Below, in pieces: positions 24,659 to 32,809 of a stretch of DNA of 53,572 bases. Position 1 is the first letter of the stretch. Each line of letters opens with the position of its first letter. Source of the DNA: Anaerolineaceae bacterium UBA4890 (lineage in GTDB: Bacteria; Chloroflexota; Anaerolineae; Anaerolineales; Anaerolineaceae); NCBI GenBank assembly GCA_002399085.1, contig DHCY01000011.1:1-53572 (forward strand), in the 5' to 3' direction. The notes beneath the pieces were generated by a model that saw nothing but the letters and a program-made list of their open reading frames with translations, was not told where the DNA came from and did no database searches. The position numbers and the translations under genes are program-made.

Positions 24659-26047
24659 ATGGAAGAGAAAACACATTCTGAAAATATCGAGCAGCCAACC
24701 AAAGAGGTCGCTCATGAAAACCAATCTCAACAGAACACCCCACCTGTGATCCTAAAAAAATCCCGGCGTGGGTGGCTGATTGCGCTCGCAGTTTTGTTAG
24801 TAATCGCGGTAACCATGGTTGCTTTATACCAGTTGCCGTCTATTCAAAACCGGGTTTACTATCACTTCACTTCCTTTCGTTCAAAGGTATTCTACTACTT
24901 CAAACCCCCGGCGCAGTCCGATTTTGAAGTCTCTGCAGAAGAAGCCATGAATGCCGATGTTGCTGCAACGCTGACCGCTTTTGCGCCAACTGCCACGCTT
25001 GCACCAACCATCACCCCCACCCATGCTGAGGCGGTAGTCTTACCAGCCACGCCAACCGCAACACCTGCGCCAACGGCTATCCCAGCTGCGGTTCAGCTTG
25101 AAGGTATCGTGCAGGAATACCAGCGCTTTAATAGCTGCGGTCCGGCAACCCTCGCGCTCAATCTGCGCTACTGGGGTTGGGTTGGCGAACAGTATGACAT
25201 CGAAAAAATTGTCAAACCTCGCATTGAAGACCTCAACGTAACCCCCAAAGAATTGCTTAACTATGTACTGGAATATACCGGGCAGGATGCAATCCTGCGC
25301 TATGGCGGAACGGTGGAACTGCTCAAAGAGTTGATCGCCGCCGGTTACCCGGTTTTTATTGAACGCGGCTACATCAACCGCAAGGATGGCTGGATGGGTC
25401 ACTATGGGGTCGTCGATGGCTATGACGATGCCCAGGGAGCTGTGCACATCCCGGATACCAATAATGGCTATCTCTGGATCCCTTACGACGAGCTGCAAGC
25501 ATTCTGGGATGAATTCCATGGTACGTATATGGTCATCTTCCCACCCCAGGACCGCGATATTGTGATGGGCATGCTCGGGGCAGACGCCGACGAGGCATAC
25601 AACATTGACACCACCCTTGAGAAGTTTCGTGAACGCTCTGAGAATGTTGACCGCTCGGAACAGTATTTTGCTTATTACAGCTTGGGCGAATTGCTGGTGA
25701 TGAAGAAAGATTACGTGGCAGCCGCCGAAGCCTTCGATAACGCTTTCGCGGTCTATAACTGGCTGCCAATCTATGACCGCCCCTGGCGCATGCTCTGGTA
25801 CCAGGTTGGTCCTTATGAAGCCTACTATTACACTGGGCGCTATAAAACCATTATCAGCCTGACATTCAAAACCGTCACAGATGCCAGCACGCCGTCTTTG
25901 CCTGAAACCTTTTTATGGAGCGGGCGGGCAAATGTTGCCCTGGGTAACGCCGAAGCAGCCATCTGGGACTTCAAACGCGCACTCGAATGGCATCCTGGTT
26001 GGGAGCCAGCAGTAGCTGAGTTAGCGGCATTGGGCGTCACCCCCTAA
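24659..26047 (+). CDS. membrane-anchored C39-like cysteine peptidase with TPR tail, paralog 1
   Basis: A 462-residue protein. After a polar N-terminus, one membrane helix lies at about 36-57, followed by a Thr/Pro/Ala-rich linker to about 140, so the rest is probably outside the cell. The papain-like C39 domain at about 145-310 has Gln in EYQRFNSCGP, catalytic C160, His in GWMGHYGVVDGYDD and Asp in IPDT. The C-terminal 130 residues form TPR-like helical repeats. The ATG at 24659 is chosen because a TATAAT sits 10 bases upstream; the frame is open further back without support. It is the first of three tandem paralogs. Confidence 0.85.
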   Translation: MEEKTHSENIEQPTKEVAHENQSQQNTPPVILKKSRRGWLIALAVLLVIAVTMVALYQLPSIQNRVYYHFTSFRSKVFYYFKPPAQSDFEVSAEEAMNADVAATLTAFAPTATLAPTITPTHAEAVVLPATPTATPAPTAIPAAVQLEGIVQEYQRFNSCGPATLALNLRYWGWVGEQYDIEKIVKPRIEDLNVTPKELLNYVLEYTGQDAILRYGGTVELLKELIAAGYPVFIERGYINRKDGWMGHYGVVDGYDDAQGAVHIPDTNNGYLWIPYDELQAFWDEFHGTYMVIFPPQDRDIVMGMLGADADEAYNIDTTLEKFRERSENVDRSEQYFAYYSLGELLVMKKDYVAAAEAFDNAFAVYNWLPIYDRPWRMLWYQVGPYEAYYYTGRYKTIISLTFKTVTDASTPSLPETFLWSGRANVALGNAEAAIWDFKRALEWHPGWEPAVAELAALGVTP

Positions 26048-26071
26048 GGAAACGCACTAAAAGAGAGTCTT

Positions 26072-27379
26072 ATGTCAAAATCGACTGAAGAATTGAAAAA
26101 ACAAGTTCGCCACGCCTCGCCCTGGCGTAAACCCTGGCCTTACCTGGTGATTATTATCGTCCTGGCATTGATTGTCGTGGCTGCTTTGCAGGTTCCGGCA
26201 GTGAACGCACGGGCACGCACCCTATATTCGAAGATTTATTACCGACTGAATCCGCCTACTGAAAACACGTTTGGTCACTCCCAACAGGGCACGATCAGCG
26301 CGGATGTGTTGGCAACCCTGACTGCGATGGCTCCTGCAGCCACTCTTGAACCGACCCCGACAGACAGTCAACTTGCAATTGTCGAAACCGAAATGCCTAC
26401 CAGCACCCCAATCCCTGTACCGGCAAGTTTTGCCCTTGATGGCATGGGTTTGGAATACCAGACCATGAATAACTGTGGTCCGGCGAACCTTTCCATGAAT
26501 GTCACTTATTGGGGTTGGGTAACAAATCAGCACATCACCGAAGAAGCTCTGAAAACACACAAAGATGACCGCAATGTGATGCTGCAGGAAATGCTGGATT
26601 ATGTTGAAGCCAATACGGAGCTGAAAGGTCAGTTGCGTTATGGCGGTGACATGGTAATTGTCAAACGCTTGCTCTCGGGTGGTTTCCCCGTCCTGCTGGA
26701 ACGCGGGCATACTGACGAAGAGGATGGTTGGATGGGGCATTACAGCATTGTGACTGCTTATGATGACAGCACACAGACCGTCCAGATACCTGATACTTTG
26801 CTGGGCATGATGAGAATGACCTATGCCGAACTGGAACGCGATTGGTGGCATTTTGATGGCATCTACCTGGTAGTTTATCCGGCTGAAAGTGAGCAGGAAG
26901 TGCTCAGGCTGCTTGGAACGGATGCCGACCCCGCTCAGAATTTGCAAAATACTCTGGCAAAACTGGAAGCGCGTATCCAGCAGGTAAGCGGGCAAGACTT
27001 GTTTTTCGCCCTCTATAGCAAAGGTTCAGTCCTGGTAGAGATGGGCGATTATCTGGCTGCTGCCGAGGTCTATGACCAGGCATTCGCAACCTATAACCAG
27101 CTGGATTTTGGTTTGCGCCCCTGGCGCATCACCTGGTATCAGGTGGGACCTTATTTAGCTTACTACTATTCCGGGCGCTACCAGGATGCCTTTAACCTGG
27201 CTGAACAGACCATTGCCAACACCAGTTTCCCTTCCCTGCCAGAGACCTGGTATTGGGGTGGGCAGTCGGCGTTGATGCTGCAGGATAAAGACACAGCCGC
27301 GCGATATTTCCGAAAAGCACTGGAGTTTTACCCTGGTTGGAACCTGGCAGCCCAGGGCTTGGCACAAGCCGAATCCTAA
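26072..27379 (+). CDS. membrane-anchored C39-like cysteine peptidase with TPR tail, paralog 2
   Basis: A 435-residue paralog with the same plan: cytoplasmic basic start, one membrane helix at about 24-43, linker with Thr/Pro, C39 domain, TPR tail. The catalytic set is EYQTMNNCGP with C135, GWMGHYSIVTAYDD and IPDT. The linker is shorter than in the other two. It begins 24 bases after paralog 1 with only weak AGAG upstream, so it is probably translated from the paralog 1 transcript. No ABC transporter or leader-peptide precursor, the usual partners of C39 bacteriocin peptidases, is nearby. Confidence 0.85.
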   Translation: MSKSTEELKKQVRHASPWRKPWPYLVIIIVLALIVVAALQVPAVNARARTLYSKIYYRLNPPTENTFGHSQQGTISADVLATLTAMAPAATLEPTPTDSQLAIVETEMPTSTPIPVPASFALDGMGLEYQTMNNCGPANLSMNVTYWGWVTNQHITEEALKTHKDDRNVMLQEMLDYVEANTELKGQLRYGGDMVIVKRLLSGGFPVLLERGHTDEEDGWMGHYSIVTAYDDSTQTVQIPDTLLGMMRMTYAELERDWWHFDGIYLVVYPAESEQEVLRLLGTDADPAQNLQNTLAKLEARIQQVSGQDLFFALYSKGSVLVEMGDYLAAAEVYDQAFATYNQLDFGLRPWRITWYQVGPYLAYYYSGRYQDAFNLAEQTIANTSFPSLPETWYWGGQSALMLQDKDTAARYFRKALEFYPGWNLAAQGLAQAES

Positions 27380-27425
27380 GCCTCCCAGAAGATAAGCCCT
27401 GGAAAACGAGCTTTTTCTAAAAAGG

Positions 27426-27431
27426 TATAAT
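27426..27431 (+). promoter_or_regulatory. candidate -10 box of the third C39 peptidase gene, leaderless
   Basis: A TATAAT ends 7 bases before the ATG at 27439, repeating the arrangement seen at 24643. There is no ribosome site between them. The spacing predicts transcription starting at or next to the ATG. Confidence 0.45.
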
Positions 27432-27438
27432 CCAGCCC

Positions 27439-28791
27439 ATGATGAGAAACTCAAATAAAGAGGCGTTTCGCAAGCGCCTCTCAAAACAAAGCCTGTGGTC
27501 CAAACCATGGTTTTATGTGATATTGCTGTTGGCAATTGTAATTATCGCTCTGCTGGTGTACCAGATTCCGGCAGTAAACAATCGGCTCTCATGGCGTGTC
27601 GAAAGCGCGACGTCGAGGATCTATTACTTTTTCAACCGACCAGGCAGAGATGTTTTTGTACCAGTAGCAACTGAAGCCAACCAGGAAAACGTTGCGAAAA
27701 CAATGACAGCCGCAGTGCCTCCGACGCTGACGCCGACTGTCGAACCGACGATTACCCCCACCCTGGAGTTCACCCCGACTCCAACCATCGAACCAACGGC
27801 AACGCCCACCCCCAAGCCATTGCCAAGATCGGTCTTACTGGAAGGTGTCCAGGTGGAATACCAAAAAGCCAATAATTGTGGTCCTGCCAACCTCTCGATG
27901 TTATTAAATTTCTGGGGCTGGACTGGTGATCAGACCGTGACCGAACAGGTGCTCAAACCTTACATCAAAGACCGCAACGTGATGCCTTACGAAATGCTGG
28001 ACTATGTACAGGAACACAGCGAATATAGCGGCATTGTCCGTTATGGCGGAGATTTAGATCTGGTTAAACGCCTGGTAGCGGCTGGTTTTCCGGTACTGAT
28101 CGAGCGAGGCTATGTCAATGCGCAGGAAGGCTGGATGGGGCACTATGGTCTGATCGTCGGTTATGATGACGAAATACAGGAAGTTACCATTCCAGACACC
28201 TACCTGGGTGTTATCAAGATGAAATATGAGGAAATTGATAAATTCTGGGCGCAATTTGACAAAATTTACCTGGTGGTTTTCCCGAACGATCGTGCCCAGG
28301 AAGTCTATGACATCCTCGGTCCTCAGCTGGATTCGGCTTACAACCTGCAGCACGCCTTTGACCAGGTACAGGCTAACCTCCTCAACAACACCGGTGCCGA
28401 ACTGTTTTTTGCCTGGTATAGTCGTGGTTCGCTGATGGTGGAGTTGCAAGATTGGTGGGGTGCTGCTGGATCCTTCGATGAAGCTTTCAAAGTGTACGAG
28501 ACTTTACCCGAGAAAGACCGCCCTTGGCGTATGCTTTGGTATCAGACCGGACCATTCTTTGCCTATTACAATATGGGTCGCTATCACGATGTTTTGAATC
28601 TGGCTAAACAGACACTCACCGAAGCCAAGGAAGATGCCTTACCAGAAAGTTGGGTTTGGAAGGGTCGTGCTGAGGTGATGTTGGGCTTGCGAGATGATGC
28701 CATTGCCAGCTTCAAACGTGCGCTTTACTGGCACCCGGGCTGGTGGGTTGCTGAAAACGAACTGACCGCCCTGGGAGAGCCTCTGCCATAA
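27439..28791 (+). CDS. membrane-anchored C39-like cysteine peptidase with TPR tail, paralog 3
   Basis: A 450-residue third paralog with a membrane helix at about 24-44 and a linker rich in TPT-type repeats (about 90-130). The C39 domain has EYQKANNCGP with C147, GWMGHYGLIVGYDD and IPDT, and is followed by the TPR tail (FFAWYSRGSLMVELQDWWGA and later repeats). The start is ATG at 27439, or 27442 since two ATG codons are adjacent. It has its own promoter-like box. All three copies keep the full catalytic set, so none looks inactive. The substrate is unknown. Confidence 0.85.
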   Translation: MMRNSNKEAFRKRLSKQSLWSKPWFYVILLLAIVIIALLVYQIPAVNNRLSWRVESATSRIYYFFNRPGRDVFVPVATEANQENVAKTMTAAVPPTLTPTVEPTITPTLEFTPTPTIEPTATPTPKPLPRSVLLEGVQVEYQKANNCGPANLSMLLNFWGWTGDQTVTEQVLKPYIKDRNVMPYEMLDYVQEHSEYSGIVRYGGDLDLVKRLVAAGFPVLIERGYVNAQEGWMGHYGLIVGYDDEIQEVTIPDTYLGVIKMKYEEIDKFWAQFDKIYLVVFPNDRAQEVYDILGPQLDSAYNLQHAFDQVQANLLNNTGAELFFAWYSRGSLMVELQDWWGAAGSFDEAFKVYETLPEKDRPWRMLWYQTGPFFAYYNMGRYHDVLNLAKQTLTEAKEDALPESWVWKGRAEVMLGLRDDAIASFKRALYWHPGWWVAENELTALGEPLP

Positions 28792-28800
28792 GGAGATTTA

Positions 28801-29568
28801 ATGAGTAAAGTCAGTGAATTTAATGCCAAAACCTGGGATCAGTGGAGCAGTGAAGATATGGTCTGGACTGTCCCCTTTTCTGCTGAACAATATGCCAGGG
28901 CGAAACAGCGCGACATCAAACTTGTTCTAACTCCTCAGAAGATAGCTCCATTGTGGTGGTTTGAGGGCTTGGGAAAACGCGTCTTGGGTCTCGCCAGCGG
29001 CGGCGGGCAGCAGGGTGCGGAGTTGAGTGCGCACGGCTATGAAGTTACCATATTAGACATGTCTGACCGGCAACTGCTGGCTGACAGGCTGGTAGCTAAG
29101 CGCGAAGGCTATTCGATCAATTTGATCAAAGCTGATATGACCAACCGATTCCCTTTTGCTGATCACGCTTTCGATATCATCGTTCACCCTGTGTCGAACT
29201 GTTATGTTGAGGACATAGAGCATGTCTGGCGGGAGGCTTACCGCGTGCTGCGCCCGGGGGGTGCTTTAATGTCGGGTTGGACCAACCCAGTCATGTATAT
29301 GGTGGATGATGCCGTCTTGTTTACTAAGGGCGTTCCTTTGGAGATCAAACATGCCCTGCCTTACAACAGCCGACTGGAAGAACAAAAAGGGGTGAAGATT
29401 ACTACCGATAATGGTTACCAGTTCAGCCACACCCTCGACACCCAAATTGGCGGGCAACTGCGGGCTGGATTTTTGCTGAAAGATTTTTTCGAGGACAGCG
29501 AAGAAGACAATCGGTTGGGAAAGTTTTGCAATCTTTACGCGGCAACCCTGGCAATTAAACCAGGATAA
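28801..29568 (+). CDS. class I SAM-dependent methyltransferase
   Basis: A 255-residue Rossmann-type methyltransferase. Motif I is VLGLASGGGQQGAELSAHG, followed by the acidic residue in VTILDMSDRQ; motif IV lies near PFADHAFDIIVHPVSNCY and the post-motif near VLRPGGALMSGW. It belongs to the broad methyltransferase-11 type, and the substrate cannot be told. AAGGAG lies 6 bases before the ATG. It follows the third C39 gene by 9 bases and is probably on the same transcript. Confidence 0.86.
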   Translation: MSKVSEFNAKTWDQWSSEDMVWTVPFSAEQYARAKQRDIKLVLTPQKIAPLWWFEGLGKRVLGLASGGGQQGAELSAHGYEVTILDMSDRQLLADRLVAKREGYSINLIKADMTNRFPFADHAFDIIVHPVSNCYVEDIEHVWREAYRVLRPGGALMSGWTNPVMYMVDDAVLFTKGVPLEIKHALPYNSRLEEQKGVKITTDNGYQFSHTLDTQIGGQLRAGFLLKDFFEDSEEDNRLGKFCNLYAATLAIKPG

Positions 29569-29594
29569 CGAAGAATCCGCTGTACGAAACATCG

Positions 29595-29650
29595 TTGGCG
29601 AAGGTATCCTGTTTTGTTGGCGAAGGTCTCCTGAGTGCGAAGCCTCCCTG
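29595..29650. repeat. short degenerate tandem repeat between convergent genes
   Basis: TTGGCGAAGGTATCCTG (29595-29611) recurs as TTGGCGAAGGTCTCCTG (29617-29633), with a third, poorer copy at about 29636-29650. It lies between the methyltransferase and the minus-strand suf operon. No clear terminator was found there. Confidence 0.55.
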
Positions 29651-29676
29651 TGGGACCGAGCCAACAATATGTTGTT

Positions 29677-30192
29677 TTATTTCTTCTCTCGAAAACTGTT
29701 GAGAATATCCTGACTGGGCATGAGAATTGCCTTGGGTTCGCAGACGCTCTTACAGAAACAACAGCCAACCATGCACAAAAACGGCTCTGCCACCCAAATC
29801 TTCCCGTCCTCATCCTGTTCAAAAACATCACGGGCACATAGATCCAGACAGGCGCCGCAATCGTTACACGCTTCAGAAGATATCGTCGGAAACCAGGGGA
29901 TCTGCTCACGGGGGTAGCCGCGCCAGGTGCCATAATTGCGGGCAACGATCGCTTTTCCGCTTTTGCGCTTGCGAAAATAGCGTCGATACTCCTCAAAAAG
30001 TGTAGTTTTAAAAATTGGGAGGGCAGATTTGGGAATATAGTTATGTTCTCTGACTCCCTCCAGGATCAAATCTGGCGTTTCAGGCGCATCGGGAACGACC
30101 CCTTGGGCATACAATTGAGAAAATAACTCTTCCAAACCGAGCAAACCGGCTGGAATGCCACCGATATTGAGCATTCGATAACTGATAGGCAT
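29677..30192 (-). CDS. 4Fe-4S ferredoxin-like protein in the suf operon
   Basis: A 171-residue protein. The first about 105 residues are an unrecognised helical domain (GGIPAGLLGLEELFSQLY, EHNYIPKSALPIFK). The rest holds two four-Cys clusters: CNDCGACLDLC, and a second set in CMVGCCFCKSVCEP with slightly shifted spacing. It probably carries two 4Fe-4S clusters and could be an electron donor or a target of the SufSE system. The start at 30192 is set by GAGGAG at the end of sufE; the longer frame to 30222 overlaps sufE. The gap to the sufE stop is two bases. Confidence 0.82.
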   Translation of the reverse strand: MPISYRMLNIGGIPAGLLGLEELFSQLYAQGVVPDAPETPDLILEGVREHNYIPKSALPIFKTTLFEEYRRYFRKRKSGKAIVARNYGTWRGYPREQIPWFPTISSEACNDCGACLDLCARDVFEQDEDGKIWVAEPFLCMVGCCFCKSVCEPKAILMPSQDILNSFREKK

Positions 30193-30194
30193 GA

Positions 30195-30635
30195 CTACTC
30201 CTCGGTTTCCTCCCCGACACACTCTGCTGCTGCTTGTTTGATGTGCCCCATCATGGCAGTCAGACCACTGCCGCGTTGTGAAGAGATGTGCCGCCAGAGT
30301 CCGAGTGTTTCAAAGAAGCCCATTTTTGCCTTCAACACTTCTTCAGCAGGCTGATCGTTGAGAATCTCATTCAAGACAGCCACCATTCCCTTAACAATCA
30401 GCGAATCGCTGTCAGCGATAAATACCAGGTTGCCTTCTTCGCAATGAATGTCAAACCAAACGCTCGATTGACAGCCTTGCACCAGGCGGTCATCCGTCTT
30501 GAGGGCGGGGTCCATCTCGGGCAGGTCCTGACCCATCTCGATCAGGTATTCGTACTTTTCCTCCCAATTTTCCAGGAGCGCAAAATCATCAACTAAGTTC
30601 TGCTCAATTTCTTGGATGGACTCCTTTTTGGGCAT
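30195..30635 (-). CDS. sufE: SufE cysteine desulfurase activator
   Basis: A 146-residue sulfur acceptor that takes persulfide from SufS and passes it to iron-sulfur cluster assembly. The active Cys is C55 in LVQGCQSSVWF; the downstream ADSDSLIVKGMVAV block also fits SufE. AGGAGG lies 6 bases before the ATG. It sits directly after sufS with a two-base gap. The scaffold genes sufBCD are not in this window. Confidence 0.93.
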   Translation of the reverse strand: MPKKESIQEIEQNLVDDFALLENWEEKYEYLIEMGQDLPEMDPALKTDDRLVQGCQSSVWFDIHCEEGNLVFIADSDSLIVKGMVAVLNEILNDQPAEEVLKAKMGFFETLGLWRHISSQRGSGLTAMMGHIKQAAAECVGEETEE

Positions 30636-30637
30636 AC

Positions 30638-31861
30638 TTACCTCCTGATCATGCGGATAACGCGTTCGATGCCATGGGCAAGCGCGTCCAGGTCTTCGCG
30701 GGTGTTATAGAGCGCCAGAGATGCCCGTACTGTGCCGGGAATGTGCAACGCATCCATAATTGGTTGGGTGCAGTGTTGACCGGTGCGTACAGCGATACCT
30801 TTTGTGTCCAGCAGAACTCCAAGATCGTAATGCTGGATGCCTTCAACATTGAAGGGCAGAATGGCTGAGCGATGTTTGGGGTTGGCATATACTTCCAGAC
30901 CCGGAATGGATTGGAGCAACCCCAGTCCATAGTTGAGTAGTTCGGCTTCGTATGCCTGCAGCTGGGTGAAATCGAACTGGTTTATATAATCGATCGCTGC
31001 CCCCAGCCCGATCACATCAGCAACGCTGGGTGTGCCGGCTTCAAATTTATAGGGCAGGACGTTAAAAGTAACTTTGGTAGGTGTGACCTGGTCAATCATT
31101 TCGCCGCCAGACAGGAAGGGGGGCATTTTTTCAAGCCATTCCTTTTTACCATAGAGCACACCGACCCCCATGGGAGCGTATATTTTGTGCCCCGAGAAAG
31201 CGTAAAAGTCGGCGTCCATCGCCTGCACATCGTGATCAATGTGTTGAACCGACTGCGCGCCATCCACCAACACTGGCACGTCGGCAGCATGAGCAAGCTG
31301 AATGATTTCTTCGACCGGGTTGACCGTTCCCAGTGAATTGGAAACATGGTTGATCGCAACCAGCCTGGTTTTCTTGTTCAACATTTCCTGAAAAACCTGA
31401 AGGTTCAGTTCACCGTTTGAATCAAAAGGAATCACACGGAAGGTTGCCCCCTTCCGCTGACACATCAATTCCCAGGGAACATAGTTGCTATGATGCTCCA
31501 GCTGGCTGACAATTACCTCATCACCCTCTTCAACAAAAGCGTCTCCGAAGCTGTAAGCGACCAGGTTGACCGATTCGGTGGTGCCGCGGGTGAATATGAT
31601 CTGTTCTGCTGAAGGCGCGTTAATGTACGCAGCCACTTTTTTGCGAACAGCTTCATACGCCTGGGTGGCTTGCACAGCCAGTGTGTGGTTGCCGCGATGA
31701 ATATTGGCGTTGGTGGTTAGATAGTATTTGCTGATTGCATCAATTACGCTGTGCGGTTTTTGAGTAGTGGCAGCGTTGTCCAAGTAAACCAGGGGCAGAT
31801 CGTTAACGGTCTGCCTGAGGATAGGAAAATCTGACCTGGCAGAAAGAATATCTTTGCTCAT
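30638..31861 (-). CDS. sufS: SufS group II cysteine desulfurase
   Basis: A 407-residue PLP enzyme that removes sulfur from cysteine and donates it for iron-sulfur clusters. PLP-binding K226 lies in AFSGHKIYAPMG and the catalytic Cys is C364 in RTGQHCTQP. The N-terminal YLDNAATTQKP and RGTTESVN motifs are standard. It leads the three-gene minus-strand operon sufS-sufE-ferredoxin with two-base gaps, typical of tight coupling. AAAGGA lies just before the ATG. The upstream gap of 236 bases is shared with the response-regulator gene. Confidence 0.95.
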   Translation of the reverse strand: MSKDILSARSDFPILRQTVNDLPLVYLDNAATTQKPHSVIDAISKYYLTTNANIHRGNHTLAVQATQAYEAVRKKVAAYINAPSAEQIIFTRGTTESVNLVAYSFGDAFVEEGDEVIVSQLEHHSNYVPWELMCQRKGATFRVIPFDSNGELNLQVFQEMLNKKTRLVAINHVSNSLGTVNPVEEIIQLAHAADVPVLVDGAQSVQHIDHDVQAMDADFYAFSGHKIYAPMGVGVLYGKKEWLEKMPPFLSGGEMIDQVTPTKVTFNVLPYKFEAGTPSVADVIGLGAAIDYINQFDFTQLQAYEAELLNYGLGLLQSIPGLEVYANPKHRSAILPFNVEGIQHYDLGVLLDTKGIAVRTGQHCTQPIMDALHIPGTVRASLALYNTREDLDALAHGIERVIRMIRR

Positions 31862-31950
31862 ATAAATCCTTATCGTGGCTTGATTTTACCATTATGGTGT
31901 AAGAATACAGGGGATGCATTCAACATGGGTAAGTACTATGTTGTTGCAAC

Positions 31951-31992
31951 GTTACGAACGGTTAAAGTCAGGTAAAACATTTGTTAATCATT
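31951..31992 (+). promoter_or_regulatory. 11-bp-period direct repeats upstream of the response regulator gene
   Basis: GTTACGAAC, GTTAAAGTCA, GTAAAACATT and GTTAATCATT begin at 31951, 31961, 31972 and 31983. OmpR/PhoB regulators bind tandem sites at 11-bp spacing, so this may be a Pho-box-like autoregulatory site. The motif itself is only loosely conserved. Confidence 0.35.
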
Positions 31993-32097
31993 CCGTACCG
32001 GACGAAATTCGGGCTTGCTATGCGATAAAATTGTTAACAGGTCTTGCAGTTTTGAGAAATTTGGATATGTATTGTCTGCAAGATCTCTGGAGAATAG

Positions 32098-32808
32098 ATG
32101 ACGGAAAAAATATTGGTCGTGGATGATGAAGTCTCACTTCAGGAGACTCTGACTTACTCACTTGAAAAACAGGGTTACCAGGTCGAAGTCGCAGGGGACG
32201 GTCTGACTGCCCTGGAGTTGGCGCGAACAACAAACCCTGATCTTATTATATTAGACGTCATGCTGCCAGGCATGGATGGCTTTGAGGTCTGTCGTACCTT
32301 GCGGCATGAATCCAACATCCCCGTGCTGATGCTCACCGCCCGCGATGACGAAATTGATCGGGTGGTAGGGCTGGAAGTTGGCGCGGATGATTATTTACCC
32401 AAACCCTTCAGCATGCGCGAATTAATTGCCCGGGTAAAAGCGCTGTTGCGCCGCGTGCGCCTGATGCGCGAAGAAGTAACCGCCGCAGCCCAGGAAGGCA
32501 ACCTGCCCCAGATTTTGACATTTGGTAACCTCGAAATCGATATGACCCGCCGTGAGGTCCGCCTGGATGGCGAGGTGATACCTCTCAAACCCAAAGAATA
32601 CGAACTTCTGACCTATATGGGGCAGCACAAGGGTCGCGTTTTGACCCGTGAGATGATCCTTGAACAAGTGTGGGGTTGGGGTTTCGTGGGAGACACGCGC
32701 ACGGTGGATGTGCACGTGCGCTGGTTACGGGAAAAAATTGAAGAAATCCCTGAAAAACCCGAACGAATAATAACGGTGCGAGGGGCGGGATACCGTTTCG
32801 AAGGGTGA
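32098..32808 (+). CDS. OmpR/PhoB family response regulator
   Basis: A 236-residue transcription factor. The receiver domain (1-120) has the acidic pair VVDDE, phospho-acceptor D53 in LDVMLPG, and the Thr and Lys sites (LTARDDE, YLPKPF). A winged-helix DNA-binding domain (about 140-235) ends in VDVHVRWLREKI and TVRGAGYRF. GGAG lies about 7 bases before the ATG. It is followed by a PhoR-like kinase after one base and by phoU, so it is probably the PhoB/PhoP-type regulator of phosphate starvation; that role is inferred from the neighbours. Confidence 0.92.
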   Translation: MTEKILVVDDEVSLQETLTYSLEKQGYQVEVAGDGLTALELARTTNPDLIILDVMLPGMDGFEVCRTLRHESNIPVLMLTARDDEIDRVVGLEVGADDYLPKPFSMRELIARVKALLRRVRLMREEVTAAAQEGNLPQILTFGNLEIDMTRREVRLDGEVIPLKPKEYELLTYMGQHKGRVLTREMILEQVWGWGFVGDTRTVDVHVRWLREKIEEIPEKPERIITVRGAGYRFEG

Positions 32809-32809
32809 C

